From: Peribacillus butanolivorans
Lineage (GTDB): Bacteria; Bacillota; Bacilli; Bacillales; DSM-1321
Length of the DNA: 64,000 nucleotides
Assembly: GCF_001273755.1 (NCBI RefSeq)
Contig: NZ_LGYA01000001.1
Coordinates: 3,659,683-3,723,682, forward strand
Direction of reading: 5' to 3'
Shown here: in pieces, positions 8,716-17,873 of the stretch
How positions within the stretch are numbered: the stretch's first letter is position 1
How the letters are laid out: every line of letters begins with the position of its first letter
Translations under genes and position numbers: made by a program
The notes under the pieces: model-generated
What the model saw: the letters and a program-made list of their open reading frames with translations, nothing else
Told to the model about the DNA's origin: nothing
The model's database searches: none

Positions 8716-9690
8716 TCACCCTGCTATTTTTTGGTAATTCAATAAAAAGTCAAGCAGACTTCCTTGAGCCTGTAAAAGATATTCTTCCTTTTTTGATGTT
8801 TCATATTCGGTTATCAACTTTGCCGCAGCTGATAGATTATTATTCATTTGGGAAAGGTCTGATGATAAGTTCTCCCCCTTTAGCTTTTCCATATTTTTTT
8901 TCAGAGTTTCCTCGTTTACTGTTGTTTCCTTACCCCGAAGCTTGGTGGCGGATGTTTCTGCTAATGAAGAATATACAGCCTTCATAGTGTCTAGTGTTTC
9001 CTCATCTTTTTGACTTTTACTCGCCGCTTCAAAATTGATTTCCTTCCAATAAACGTCTACATCATATGACTTTAAAAACAATGCCAGCTCCTTACTTGCA
9101 GTTAGGCTCTCCGCTGATCCTAAAAATAAATAATAGCTGTCTTCTAATTTGAAAATTTCAGCAGGAACCTGCTTTTCAATGATTTTTTTTTGAATTTGTT
9201 TCGCCGCATCCTCGCTGCTGAATACACCGCCTTGTACAAGGAATGTTTTTAGCTGAGCTCCTTGTTCCATAGTTTCTGGTTTTGTATCCTCAGCAGGAGA
9301 TGCCGTTGTGATAGAGGTCTCGACTGAAGTATCAGCTGCCTTTTCCTTAGTAATGGTTTTAACGGCAATTAAGCCAAGAATCGACCCGAAAAACACCGCA
9401 CAAATGACTGCAATCAAGAATGGTTTTATTGGTCTTTTGTCCGCCGGACTATTTAACGTGCCAGTACCAAAACCGATAAGCTTCGGCATTTTCTTCTTTT
9501 TCGGGGCAGGGACCAATACAACCTTGTTCTCGATTGAATCATCCGGTAGAATCCATTCAAAACTATCATCAGTTTGTTCCTGCTCCTCACCCGCTGCCTC
9601 TTGATCTACATTCTTATTTTTATCGGCAAATACTTTTTCTTCCCCATTTATTTTTATCTTAATACCTTTGCTTTTTTCGGACTTGTCCAC
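8716..9690 (-). CDS. spoIIB: SpoIIB, engulfment-stage SPOR-domain protein
   Basis: I place the start at a GTG (9690), 7 nt after AGGAGG, giving 324 residues; upstream codons lack a better site. The protein has an acidic cytoplasmic N terminus, one membrane segment at about 97-117 (FLIAVICAVFFGSILGLIAV), a linker, and an extracellular SPOR domain (about 150-220, FLVQGGVFSSEDAAKQIQKK). SpoIIB localises to the septum and speeds septal peptidoglycan thinning during engulfment. Position between comC and maf matches B. subtilis. Identity rests on this synteny plus topology, since the sequence diverges quickly. Confidence 0.88.
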   Translation of the reverse strand: MDKSEKSKGIKIKINGEEKVFADKNKNVDQEAAGEEQEQTDDSFEWILPDDSIENKVVLVPAPKKKKMPKLIGFGTGTLNSPADKRPIKPFLIAVICAVFFGSILGLIAVKTITKEKAADTSVETSITTASPAEDTKPETMEQGAQLKTFLVQGGVFSSEDAAKQIQKKIIEKQVPAEIFKLEDSYYLFLGSAESLTASKELALFLKSYDVDVYWKEINFEAASKSQKDEETLDTMKAVYSSLAETSATKLRGKETTVNEETLKKNMEKLKGENLSSDLSQMNNNLSAAAKLITEYETSKKEEYLLQAQGSLLDFLLNYQKIAG

Positions 9691-10028
9691 TTTTTTTCCT
9701 CCTCTCCTGATCATTTTTTCCATCCTATCATAGAGGCAAAAAAAAATAACAAGACTTTTGTCGTCTTGTCATTAATAGGTTTCGTCAAATTTCTCTATTC
9801 ATATTTCCCTAAACTAAGGACATTCTTCAAAAGGTATGGGTTCCGTTATTTCTGATCCTTTGCCATCGCATAATTTGCGTTTCTTTAAATAAATTCCTAG
9901 TAAACTATTTCAGTTAAAATAGTAACCATGTCCTTTAAGAACAAAAACGCAAGATGTCCAGAAAGTTTTTGACAAATTTCATCAAAACAAGGATCGTCCC
10001 TTTATGAAATAGATTCCCCTAATTATTA

Positions 10029-10778
10029 TCATCTTAAAAAGTGCACATACCACTGTAAAATGGACTCGCCCCAAAAATAAGCAGTCAATGTCCCAAAAAC
10101 GATATACGGTCCAAAAGGAATCAGTGTTTTCTTTTTAATCACGCCTGTTAGCATACCGATGATGCCAAAAAATGCCCCATAAAAGCTCGCAAACAGAAAC
10201 GATAACAGCACCAACTTCAATCCGAGTGCAAAGCCAATCACTGCAAACAGCTTGATATCACCGCCACCCATACCGCCCTTGCTCACCACAGCGATTAATA
10301 GAAGCAAACTAAAGCCAACCGTGGCCCCTACAATGGAATCCCACCAAGGAGATAGTGGAAAGAGAACGCGTAGAAATAAAAAAATCACTGCAAAGAAAAG
10401 TAGTACTTTATCAGGAATGAGCATATAGGCCACGTCAGAAACAAAGATGATCATAAACAAAGAAATCAATGCCCAGGCAATCCAGAGTTCGTCCACCCTA
10501 CCAAGGAATAAAGGAGCTGAAGCAAACAAAACACCTGTTAGCATTTCTACAACCGGATAAAGGGGGGAAATCCTGGCCTCACAGCCACGGCATTTACCGC
10601 CTTGTATCACATAAGAAACAACTGGTAGTAACTCGAACGACGTCAAGGTTCGTCCACAAGATTGACAAGCAGAGCGCCGATTGGTAAATGAATTTCCTAT
10701 AGGAACACTTAAGCCGACAACGTTATAGAATGAGCCTAAGATTAGACCTAAGGCGAAGAGAAAGAGATAGAAAGGCAT
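10029..10778 (-). CDS. comC: ComC, type IV prepilin leader peptidase
   Basis: 249-residue polytopic membrane protein. The N-terminal zinc-type tetra-cysteine region shows CQSCGRTLTSFE and GGKCRGCEARISPLYPVVE. The two catalytic aspartates are seen in SDVAYMLIPDKVL and GMGGGDIKLFAVIGF. It cleaves and methylates ComG pseudopilins, and so is required for competence. It lies between folC and spoIIB as in B. subtilis. Confidence 0.95.
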   Translation of the reverse strand: MPFYLFLFALGLILGSFYNVVGLSVPIGNSFTNRRSACQSCGRTLTSFELLPVVSYVIQGGKCRGCEARISPLYPVVEMLTGVLFASAPLFLGRVDELWIAWALISLFMIIFVSDVAYMLIPDKVLLFFAVIFLFLRVLFPLSPWWDSIVGATVGFSLLLLIAVVSKGGMGGGDIKLFAVIGFALGLKLVLLSFLFASFYGAFFGIIGMLTGVIKKKTLIPFGPYIVFGTLTAYFWGESILQWYVHFLR

Positions 10779-10780
10779 AT

Positions 10781-10912
10781 TTATTTTACTTGCACTCGGA
10801 ATCTATTTACTTCGATTGAATCCTTAGCATCAATTGTAAAAGTGCCTATATCAGAAATTCTAATTCCTTTTGCAGAACATTCTACTTTGTCATAATTACC
10901 AGGGTTCTTCAT
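10781..10912 (-). CDS. Possible 43-residue protein upstream of comC, unknown
   Basis: An ATG at 10912, about 9 nt after GAGAGGAA, opens a 43-codon frame reading MKNPGNYDKVECSAKGIRIS and ending FRVQVK, 2 bp before the comC start. The composition looks protein-like, and the position would couple it to comC. I recognise no family. The open frame extends a few codons further upstream to a stop, with no better start. It may be a true small gene or the tail of a decayed one. Confidence 0.35.
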   Translation of the reverse strand: MKNPGNYDKVECSAKGIRISDIGTFTIDAKDSIEVNRFRVQVK

Positions 10913-11155
10913 AATTAAACATTCCTCTCGTTCTTTAATTTGCCATCTCTACTTCTGCCTTCAGTAGATCTCCCTCCTAGTAACTAGTGTATTTCTCTTT
11001 AGATTGCCGAACTATTCTTTAGTCCTATAGAATCAATACTTAAACATATTTTAACAAAAATACAGGATAATAGGGAATTAATATATAGACTTTTATTAAA
11101 AGTAGTTTTCTTTTTTTAAGGCTCTGTTAAACGATAATGTTGATAGTTACCATAA
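10913..11155. other. AT-rich intergenic stretch between folC and comC
   Basis: No convincing gene. On the minus strand an AGGAGGGAG motif at about 10972-10980 is followed only by a few codons. A GGCTCTGTTAAACGATAATG stretch near 11121-11140 resembles insertion-sequence ends I have seen in bacilli, but nothing else of an element is visible. Confidence 0.4.
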
Positions 11156-11188
11156 ATAAAAAGGACCCTGAACAGGTCCCTTTTGTGA
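11156..11188 (-). terminator. Terminator of folC
   Basis: Stem GGACC/GGTCC extended by AA/TT pairs, followed on the minus strand by a T-run, 45 bp beyond the folC stop. Confidence 0.65.
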
Positions 11189-11233
11189 AAATAACTCATT
11201 TTGTCATGAAACCCGTTATTGATTATAGATCTA

Positions 11234-12517
11234 TCAAAATTCAGATATAAATTCCCTCACAAGTGAAAGGAAATAAAGGGAACCTGTAATGACAAGAATC
11301 TCTTTTTCCCCTGTTTTCTGTCTCCCTTTCCTTATCGCCGACTGCCAATCCTTATTTATGCTTTTATTTTCATGACTGCATTGTTTATAAAGTTTTTCCG
11401 CATCAGCCGCTCGTTCATGGTTGAATTCGGTAATGATGATTTCAATCGCTTCCTTTTCCAGCATATGCAGCATCTGTGAATAATCTTTATCCCGAAATGA
11501 ACTGAAGATAAATCGGTACGTGTAATCTGGATAATGTGTCTTAAGTGTTTTTATCAGTACTTCGATGCCAGCAGGGTTATGCGCCCCATCAATGATTACC
11601 AACGGCTCGTCAAATATTTTTTCAAAACGGCCATTCCATTTCGCCTCCCCTATTCCCTTTCGAATGCTTTTTTCATCTATGCCTTCTATAACTAACATGA
11701 CAGCAGCGACGGCTAGTGCTGCATTATCTATTTGATGACGACCTAACATCTGAAGGTCAATATTCCGGATAGACCTATTATCAAGTGAGATTGAGAAGCT
11801 TTGCCCATGTTTACTTTGCTTCACATCATTCACATAAAAGTCCCTTCCTAATTGATAATAGGGTACGTCTGCTGAAGCTGCTTTTTCTTCGATTACTTTT
11901 GCTGGCTCCTCGGCCGTGACTCCACTGATAATCGGTGCACCACTTTTAATGATGCCAGCTTTCTCTGATGCAATTTCCGCAAGGGTGTTTCCTAGAATAT
12001 TCGTATGTTCCAAAGAAATAGAGGTAATGATCGAAAGAAGCGGCTGGATGACATTCGTTGTATCGAGCCTGCCTCCAAGTCCCGTTTCCATTAGAACTAG
12101 ATCGACTTCTTTTTTGCTAAAATAAGAGAATGCCATCGCTGTTAGGATTTCAAATTGAGTGGGTCCGTTCCCCGCACTATCCATCTCTTGTACAATTGGC
12201 CAGAGTTCCTGGAAGGAAGCGACAAAGTCATTGTCACTGATTTCATCTGTATTTATCTTCAGTTGTTCATTCATGCGTATTAAATACGGCGATGTGAAGG
12301 AAGCGACCCGAATTCCTTCTGCCAGCAGGATTTCTTTTATATAATGCAAGGTAGATCCTTTCCCGTTTGAGCCTGCAATATGAATATACTTTAAACCTTT
12401 TTGGGGATTACCTAATTTAGTTAATAATGTTTCCATTCGTGATAGGCCAAAATTCATACCTAATTGAACCTGTCGTTGTTCGAAAAAATGATTGATTTCT
12501 TTCATGGTCTTTACCAT
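11234..12517 (-). CDS. folC: FolC, folylpolyglutamate synthase / dihydrofolate synthase
   Basis: 427 residues. P-loop IAGSNGKGSTLHYIKEIL at about 48-65, the Mur-ligase motif VLMETGLGGRLDTTNV near 143, and IIDGAHNPAGIEVL near 313, all typical of FolC. It adds glutamate to dihydropteroate and to folates in the cytosol. GAGGAGG lies 11 nt upstream of the ATG. In B. subtilis folC directly follows valS; here two plus-strand ATP-grasp genes separate them, so folC must have its own promoter. Confidence 0.95.
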   Translation of the reverse strand: MVKTMKEINHFFEQRQVQLGMNFGLSRMETLLTKLGNPQKGLKYIHIAGSNGKGSTLHYIKEILLAEGIRVASFTSPYLIRMNEQLKINTDEISDNDFVASFQELWPIVQEMDSAGNGPTQFEILTAMAFSYFSKKEVDLVLMETGLGGRLDTTNVIQPLLSIITSISLEHTNILGNTLAEIASEKAGIIKSGAPIISGVTAEEPAKVIEEKAASADVPYYQLGRDFYVNDVKQSKHGQSFSISLDNRSIRNIDLQMLGRHQIDNAALAVAAVMLVIEGIDEKSIRKGIGEAKWNGRFEKIFDEPLVIIDGAHNPAGIEVLIKTLKTHYPDYTYRFIFSSFRDKDYSQMLHMLEKEAIEIIITEFNHERAADAEKLYKQCSHENKSINKDWQSAIRKGRQKTGEKEILVITGSLYFLSLVREFISEF

Positions 12518-12616
12518 TTATCAATAAGCCTCCTCTTTCTTTACACTGCTCTTATGCGTTAAAATTATTTTATCAATATATTAACGATTTACCTAGATGA
12601 AAGGTAGTGATTTACC

Positions 12617-13558
12617 GTGAAACCTTCTGCATTCCACTGTTGGATTGTCGTCAACGGCTATTTACAACATGATAAGTTTTCTAGTTTAGCTTTATTTATT
12701 AAAGAAGCAGCTGAAAGAAAAGAGATTTCGGCAACCCTTGTCCGTAATTCCGAACTTATTCCTGTAATTGAAAAAGGATTGCCTATGCTAAAAGGAAATT
12801 TTGAAAAGTTGCCTGATTTTGTCCTGTTCATGGATAAAGACATTCATTTGGCTAGCCATTTGGAATTGCTCGACATTCCCGTATATAACAGCAGCACAGC
12901 GATTGATATTTGCGATAGCAAAGCAAAAACACATCAAGCGTTAGCAGGGCATGGCATTCCGATGCCAAAAACCTTATTTCCTCCGTTTACGTATGAAGGA
13001 ATTGAAAGAATAAATGTGGATGCTTTTAAAGATATCGGCCTTGAACTTGGATACCCGCTTATCATAAAGGAAGCATACGGCTCATTTGGTGAACAAGTGT
13101 ATTTAATTCAATCAGAGGCTGAATTTTTGAAGACAGTCCATAAGCTTGGACACAAACCATTTATTATTCAAGAATTCATCGAGCACAGTAAGGGCCGTGA
13201 TATTCGCGTGAATGTCGTCGGAGATCAAGTCATAGCTGCAATGCACCGCAAATCCGAGCATGACTTCCGAGCTAACATGACAGTTGGAGGCCATGCATTA
13301 CCATACAGCCCCACCAAGAAAGAGGCTGATTTGGCCATCCAATGTGCGTCGATTCTCGGTGCAGACTTTGCTGGTGTCGATTTATTGTTCGGTGAAGATG
13401 GCCCGCTTCTATGCGAAGTGAATTCGAACTCGCATTTACTAAATATTTACGACTGTACTGGCATCAACATTGCTGATAGCATGTTTGATTATGTGTTGGA
13501 CAAATTAGAAAAAGGAAGTATATCAGATGAACAAACAAACAGGTTGGTTGATTTATAA
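12617..13558 (+). CDS. RimK-like ATP-grasp ligase, first of a tandem pair
   Basis: 313 residues starting at GTG. After a Rossmann-like N-terminal domain, the ATP-grasp core shows YPLIIKEAYGSFGEQVYLI (nucleotide-binding lysine and glycine loop, around 155-175), IIQEFIEHSKGRDIRVNVVG, and the metal-binding FAGVDLLFGEDGPLLCEVNS (about 257-276). RimK-type enzymes join an amino acid, often glutamate, to an amine through an acyl phosphate. The substrate here is unknown. The gene overlaps the next by 32 bp and runs divergently from folC. No precursor-peptide gene is visible nearby. Family confident; function open. Confidence 0.8.
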   Translation: MKPSAFHCWIVVNGYLQHDKFSSLALFIKEAAERKEISATLVRNSELIPVIEKGLPMLKGNFEKLPDFVLFMDKDIHLASHLELLDIPVYNSSTAIDICDSKAKTHQALAGHGIPMPKTLFPPFTYEGIERINVDAFKDIGLELGYPLIIKEAYGSFGEQVYLIQSEAEFLKTVHKLGHKPFIIQEFIEHSKGRDIRVNVVGDQVIAAMHRKSEHDFRANMTVGGHALPYSPTKKEADLAIQCASILGADFAGVDLLFGEDGPLLCEVNSNSHLLNIYDCTGINIADSMFDYVLDKLEKGSISDEQTNRLVDL

Positions 13559-14381
13559 CCGTGATGATGCCGAAAAAAACAGAGGATACATAGACTGGAT
13601 GCTCGACGAAGCTAAAGGGCTTGACCTTGATTTACATTTTCACTTCCGAGAAGACATCAAAATTGGTCATCGTTTCAATGAGTTGTTCGTGGAACATAAG
13701 CAACATCCTATTGAATTGCCCGACTTTGCGATTATTCGGACCATCGATCCTTTTCTCACAAAACAGTTGGAGCAAGTGGGTATTACCTGCTTTAACTCCT
13801 CTTTCGTATCCGAAATGGCGAATGACAAAGCAAAAACGCATCAATATTTGACCTCAATCGGAATTCCGATGGCCGATACCGTGTATTGCCAAGGAAAGCC
13901 GAGTGCAGATGATATGGACTTCCCGTTCATCGCTAAAGAAGCCCATGGCCGCGGCGGGAAACAAGTATATTTGATTGAACACGCACATGATTTAGCCGAA
14001 TTGTCAGAAGGAAATTGGATTGTCCAAAAGCCCTGTGTATTCGGCAAGGATATCCGCGTTTTTGTGATTGGTAAAAAAGTGGTGGCCGCTGTACTTCGAG
14101 AGTCCTCCTCCAGCTTCAAGGCAAATTATACGTTAGGTGGATCAGCTTCATTATATGAGCTGTCTGTAGGTGAAAAAGCGCTTGTTGAAAGAGTAATCGC
14201 AGCTTTTGAGTTTGGCATGGTCGGAATCGATTTTATTTTTGCCGAAGATGACAGCCTAATGCTCAATGAAATCGAGGATGTCGTGGGTAGCAGGACACTT
14301 AGTGCACTAAGTGACATTAATATTGTAAAAGAGTATCTTATTTTTATTAGAGATAGAATTTCCTCTCAATCGGACATTTAA
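13527..14381 (+). CDS. RimK-like ATP-grasp ligase, second of a tandem pair
   Basis: 284 residues. It shares the layout of its upstream neighbour but is clearly diverged. It has FPFIAKEAHGRGGKQVYLIE for nucleotide binding, FGKDIRVFVIGKKVVAAVLR, and the metal site FGMVGIDFIFAEDDSLMLNE followed by IEDVVG where the usual NSNP-like asparagine motif is altered. The loss of the final asparagine suggests that one partner may be regulatory or have shifted chemistry. The 32-bp overlap implies equimolar, coupled production and possibly a heterodimer. Both genes together replace the usual folC-valS junction. Confidence 0.8.
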   Translation: MNKQTGWLIYNRDDAEKNRGYIDWMLDEAKGLDLDLHFHFREDIKIGHRFNELFVEHKQHPIELPDFAIIRTIDPFLTKQLEQVGITCFNSSFVSEMANDKAKTHQYLTSIGIPMADTVYCQGKPSADDMDFPFIAKEAHGRGGKQVYLIEHAHDLAELSEGNWIVQKPCVFGKDIRVFVIGKKVVAAVLRESSSSFKANYTLGGSASLYELSVGEKALVERVIAAFEFGMVGIDFIFAEDDSLMLNEIEDVVGSRTLSALSDINIVKEYLIFIRDRISSQSDI

Positions 14382-14415
14382 TCACGACTGATTGAAGATT
14401 AATATTTATTAAACA

Positions 14416-14459
14416 CAAAAAAGGATGAACCAGCATAATAGGCCGGTTCATCCTTTTGC
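14416..14459. terminator. Bidirectional terminator between ATP-grasp pair and valS
   Basis: A 13-bp perfect stem AAAAGGATGAACC / GGTTCATCCTTTT with flanking A and T runs serves the convergent ATP-grasp genes and valS. Confidence 0.85.
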
Positions 14460-14462
14460 ATT

Positions 14463-17114
14463 TTACAGCTGTTTCAATTCGTTGATTCTGTGGATCACAG
14501 AGTCACGTTTTTCGCTGTAGTCTTTTTCTTTGGCACGTTCTTCATCAATAACGCTTGCTGGCGCCTTTTTAACAAAGCCTTCGTTGCCTAATTTTTTCTG
14601 TACGCGTTCGACTTCTTTATTAAGTTTGTCGAGTTCTTTTTCAAGACGTTTCACTTCTTCGTCGATATTGATCAGTCCTGTAAGCGGAAGGATTAGTTCA
14701 ACACCAGTTACAACTGCCGTCATTGCTTGAGCTGGTTCTTCGACTTCGATGCCGATCGTCAAGTGTTCAGGATTACAGAAACGCTCGATATAGCTGCTGT
14801 TTTTCTGTAATGTTGCTAAGATGGACTCGTCTTTCGCTTTTAAAATCAAATTGATTTTTTTGCTTAACGGTGTGTTCACCTCAGCACGAATGTTACGAAC
14901 GGAGCGGATGATTTCAACAAGCAGCTTCATTTCCTCGGCTGCAGCTGAATCTGTCAATTCTTCGTTCACTTCCGGCCAAGCAGCAACAGTGATCGACTCA
15001 CCTTCATGAGGAAGGTTTTGCCAGATTTCTTCGGTAATGAATGGCATGAAGGGATGCAACAATCTCATTGTGTTATCTAGCACGTAAGCTAAGATTGAAC
15101 GAGTCGTTTTCTTCGCTGCTTCGTCTTCGCCATATAACGGAAGCTTCGCCATTTCAATATACCAGTCACAGAAATCATCCCAAATGAAGTTGTAAAGCAC
15201 ACGGCCGACTTCACCGAACTCATAACGGTCAGCGAGTCTTGTTACGTTTGAAATCGTTTCGTTCAAACGCGTTAAAATCCATTTATCGGCTACAGATTTT
15301 TCACCGCTTAAATCGATTTCGTCATACGTCATGCCATTCATGTTCATTAAAGCAAAACGGGATGCGTTCCAGATTTTGTTGGAGAAGTTCCAAACCGCTT
15401 CCACTTTTTCGGTGCTGTAACGAAGGTCCTGACCTGGTGAGCTGCCCGTTGATAAGAAGTAACGCAGGGAATCAGCACCGTATTGATCGATAACATCCAT
15501 CGGATCGACTCCATTACCAAGCGATTTGCTCATCTTGCGTCCCTGTTCGTCACGAACAAGACCGTGAATCAGTACATCTTCAAATGGACGTTCGCCCGTG
15601 AACTCAAGTGCTTGGAAAATCATCCGTGAAACCCAGAAGAAAATGATATCATAGCCTGTCACAAGTGCGCCGGTTGGATAGTATCGTTTGAAATCAACGC
15701 TATCTTTGTCTGGCCAGCCCATAGTTGAGAACGGCCATAATGCAGAGCTGAACCACGTGTCCAAAACGTCTGTATCTTGTTCCCAGTTCTCAGCATCCGC
15801 AGGCTCTTCATGTCCTACATACACTTCGCCTGTTTCTTTATGATACCAAGCCGGAATACGGTGGCCCCACCAAAGCTGACGGGAAATACACCAGTCGCGA
15901 ATATTTTCCATCCAGTGCAGATACGTTTTTTCGAATCGATCTGGAACGAAATGAACTTTTTCATCATCAGACCCTTTTTGAAGCTCAACTGATGCATCCG
16001 CAAGAGGTTGCATTTTAACGAACCATTGAGTCGAAAGATATGGTTCAACAACAGCACCGCTTCGCTCTGAGTGACCAACTGAGTGAAGGTGATCTTCTAT
16101 TTTAAAGAGTACTCCTTCTTCCTGAAGGTCTTTGACGATTTGCTTACGGCACTCGAAGCGGTCCATACCTTCGTATTTACCGGCCTTTTCATTCATCGAA
16201 CCGTCTTCATGCATGACAAGGATGCGCTCCAAATTGTGACGGTTCCCAATTTCAAAGTCATTCGGATCATGGGCAGGTGTAATTTTAACCGCACCAGAAC
16301 CGAATTCCATATCCACATAATCATCACCGACAATCGGAATTTCCCGACCTGTAATGGGCAAGCGAACCATTTTACCGATTAAATGCTTATAACGGTCATC
16401 TTCAGGGTGTACAGCAACAGCAGTATCGCCAAGCATGGTTTCTGGGCGAGTTGTAGCTATTTCAATTTCACCTGATCCGTCAACTAATGGATATTTCATA
16501 TGGTAAAATGCGCCTTGAACATCTTTGTAAATAACCTCGATATCAGATAACGCTGTTTTCGTTGATGGATCCCAGTTGATAATGTATTCGCCGCGATAAA
16601 TCAAGCCTTTGTTATAAAGGGACACGAATACTTCGCGTACCGCTTTAGAAAGCCCATCATCAAGCGTGAAGCGCTCACGTGTGTAATCAAGACCAAGACC
16701 AAGCTTTGACCATTGTTCACGGATATGACTCGCATACTCCTCTTTCCATTTCCATGTTTCTTCTACAAACTTCTCACGGCCTAAGTCGTAACGGCTTACG
16801 CCTTCTGCACGAAGCTTTTGTTCTACTTTTGCTTGCGTAGCGATACCAGCATGGTCCATACCTGGCAACCATAAAACGTCATAGCCTTGCATCCGTTTCA
16901 TGCGAGTTAATATGTCTTGAAGTGTTGTATCCCAAGCATGGCCTAGGTGCAGCTTACCTGTTACGTTCGGCGGTGGAATGACAATCGTATATGGCTCTTT
17001 CTTGTCATCACCTTTTGTTTCAAAAAACTTTCCATCAAGCCACCACTTATAGCGGCCTTTCTCTATCGTCTGCGGATCATATTTAGTCGGCATCGAAATT
17101 TGGTTCTCTTCCAT
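14463..17114 (-). CDS. valS: Valyl-tRNA synthetase
   Basis: 883 residues from the second of two close ATGs (17114), which sits 8 nt from AGGAGG; the first ATG is too near. Class I signatures are [14 protein letters not shown] (HIGH motif, about 48-61) and [14 protein letters not shown] (KMSKS, about 523-536). The connective-peptide editing domain lies between, and a C-terminal coiled coil ([20 protein letters not shown]) ends the protein. It charges tRNA-Val. A T-box leader precedes it. Confidence 0.98.
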   Translation of the reverse strand: MEENQISMPTKYDPQTIEKGRYKWWLDGKFFETKGDDKKEPYTIVIPPPNVTGKLHLGHAWDTTLQDILTRMKRMQGYDVLWLPGMDHAGIATQAKVEQKLRAEGVSRYDLGREKFVEETWKWKEEYASHIREQWSKLGLGLDYTRERFTLDDGLSKAVREVFVSLYNKGLIYRGEYIINWDPSTKTALSDIEVIYKDVQGAFYHMKYPLVDGSGEIEIATTRPETMLGDTAVAVHPEDDRYKHLIGKMVRLPITGREIPIVGDDYVDMEFGSGAVKITPAHDPNDFEIGNRHNLERILVMHEDGSMNEKAGKYEGMDRFECRKQIVKDLQEEGVLFKIEDHLHSVGHSERSGAVVEPYLSTQWFVKMQPLADASVELQKGSDDEKVHFVPDRFEKTYLHWMENIRDWCISRQLWWGHRIPAWYHKETGEVYVGHEEPADAENWEQDTDVLDTWFSSALWPFSTMGWPDKDSVDFKRYYPTGALVTGYDIIFFWVSRMIFQALEFTGERPFEDVLIHGLVRDEQGRKMSKSLGNGVDPMDVIDQYGADSLRYFLSTGSSPGQDLRYSTEKVEAVWNFSNKIWNASRFALMNMNGMTYDEIDLSGEKSVADKWILTRLNETISNVTRLADRYEFGEVGRVLYNFIWDDFCDWYIEMAKLPLYGEDEAAKKTTRSILAYVLDNTMRLLHPFMPFITEEIWQNLPHEGESITVAAWPEVNEELTDSAAAEEMKLLVEIIRSVRNIRAEVNTPLSKKINLILKAKDESILATLQKNSSYIERFCNPEHLTIGIEVEEPAQAMTAVVTGVELILPLTGLINIDEEVKRLEKELDKLNKEVERVQKKLGNEGFVKKAPASVIDEERAKEKDYSEKRDSVIHRINELKQL

Positions 17115-17139
17115 AATCATTTCCTCCTTTTAAGGGCAT

Positions 17140-17421
17140 AAAAAAAACTTCCATCATCACAAAAGGACGAAGGAAGTTGTTCGCGGTGCCACCTTTTTTC
17201 CGAAAAAGAAAAGAATCTTCTTCGGCTCTCAAATGGGATAACGGCTCTTCACCGGCCATCGCTACTAAATAACTTTCACGAAAACTGCTCGCGGACGACT
17301 TCTGATGCTGCTAACTTAGAAACCTCTCACCAACGGTTCCCTCTCTGAAAAGCGCATTTCATCTTACTATTTCCGGTCTTTGCATTCATTTATATTCATA
17401 TGTAAAATCACTAAACGCATA
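17140..17421 (-). promoter_or_regulatory. T-box riboswitch leader of valS
   Basis: The minus strand carries the T-box core AAGGTGGCACCGCG (17182-17195), which pairs with the tRNA acceptor end. Next comes an intrinsic terminator with stem AACTTCC/GGAAGTT and a T-run (17140-17178). Upstream are an AGAGAGGG element and stem I. Candidate specifier GUC codons (valine) lie at 17294-17299 on the minus strand. Uncharged tRNA-Val should stabilise the antiterminator and allow valS transcription. The T-box is certain; the exact specifier is inferred. Confidence 0.92.
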
Positions 17422-17427
17422 TAGTAT

Positions 17428-17457
17428 ATAGTACAAAAAAAATAGGGCTCCAGTCAA
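17428..17457 (-). promoter_or_regulatory. Candidate sigma-A promoter of the valS leader
   Basis: On the minus strand TTGACT (-35, 17452-17457) and TACTAT (-10, 17428-17433) are separated by 18 bp, placing transcription start about 7 bp before the T-box leader. Confidence 0.6.
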
Positions 17458-17625
17458 TCATCTTTCGAGTACTTTCTTAAAGTATTCTCACTTTAGGCTA
17501 TTAAATCTTGCCATTCAGTCTTTTTCTTTATTCTATCCTCTAAGATAAGTTCCTGTGACGGCTTTCTCACCTTTTCCACCTCATACCCATAGAATATAAG
17601 AAGTCCTACAAAGGAAGGTAATAAT

Positions 17626-17817
17626 ATGAAACGAAAATATTCCCCTTATACTTTACCGCCTTGGATGAAAAAATTCCGCGGTGTTTGCCAGCAGTTCATT
17701 ATCCCTTTTATAGTATTCCAAGGGTTGCGGACGCTGATTTTCCCTACTTTCTTTGATATGCTTCTGCTAATCGTATTTATTTTCTTAGCTATGTCTTTAT
17801 ATTTCGAATGGATTTAA
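17626..17817 (+). CDS. Small membrane protein (YszA-like by position)
   Basis: 63 residues: a basic N terminus (MKRKYSPYTLPPWMKKFRGV) followed by two hydrophobic segments (about 23-40 and 43-60). A ribosome binding site AAGGAAGG precedes the ATG. It lies between valS and ysxE on the opposite strand, where B. subtilis carries a small gene I recall as yszA. No catalytic motif is seen; function unknown. Confidence 0.7.
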   Translation: MKRKYSPYTLPPWMKKFRGVCQQFIIPFIVFQGLRTLIFPTFFDMLLLIVFIFLAMSLYFEWI

Positions 17818-17873
17818 TTATTCCCCTACAGAAAAAAAATATACATGACTGGAGGTAATCCAATCATGTATAT

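Noticed and set aside
8607..8987. Plus-strand ORF opposite spoIIB
   Set aside because: It is antisense to the coding region with no ribosome binding site and no family resemblance.
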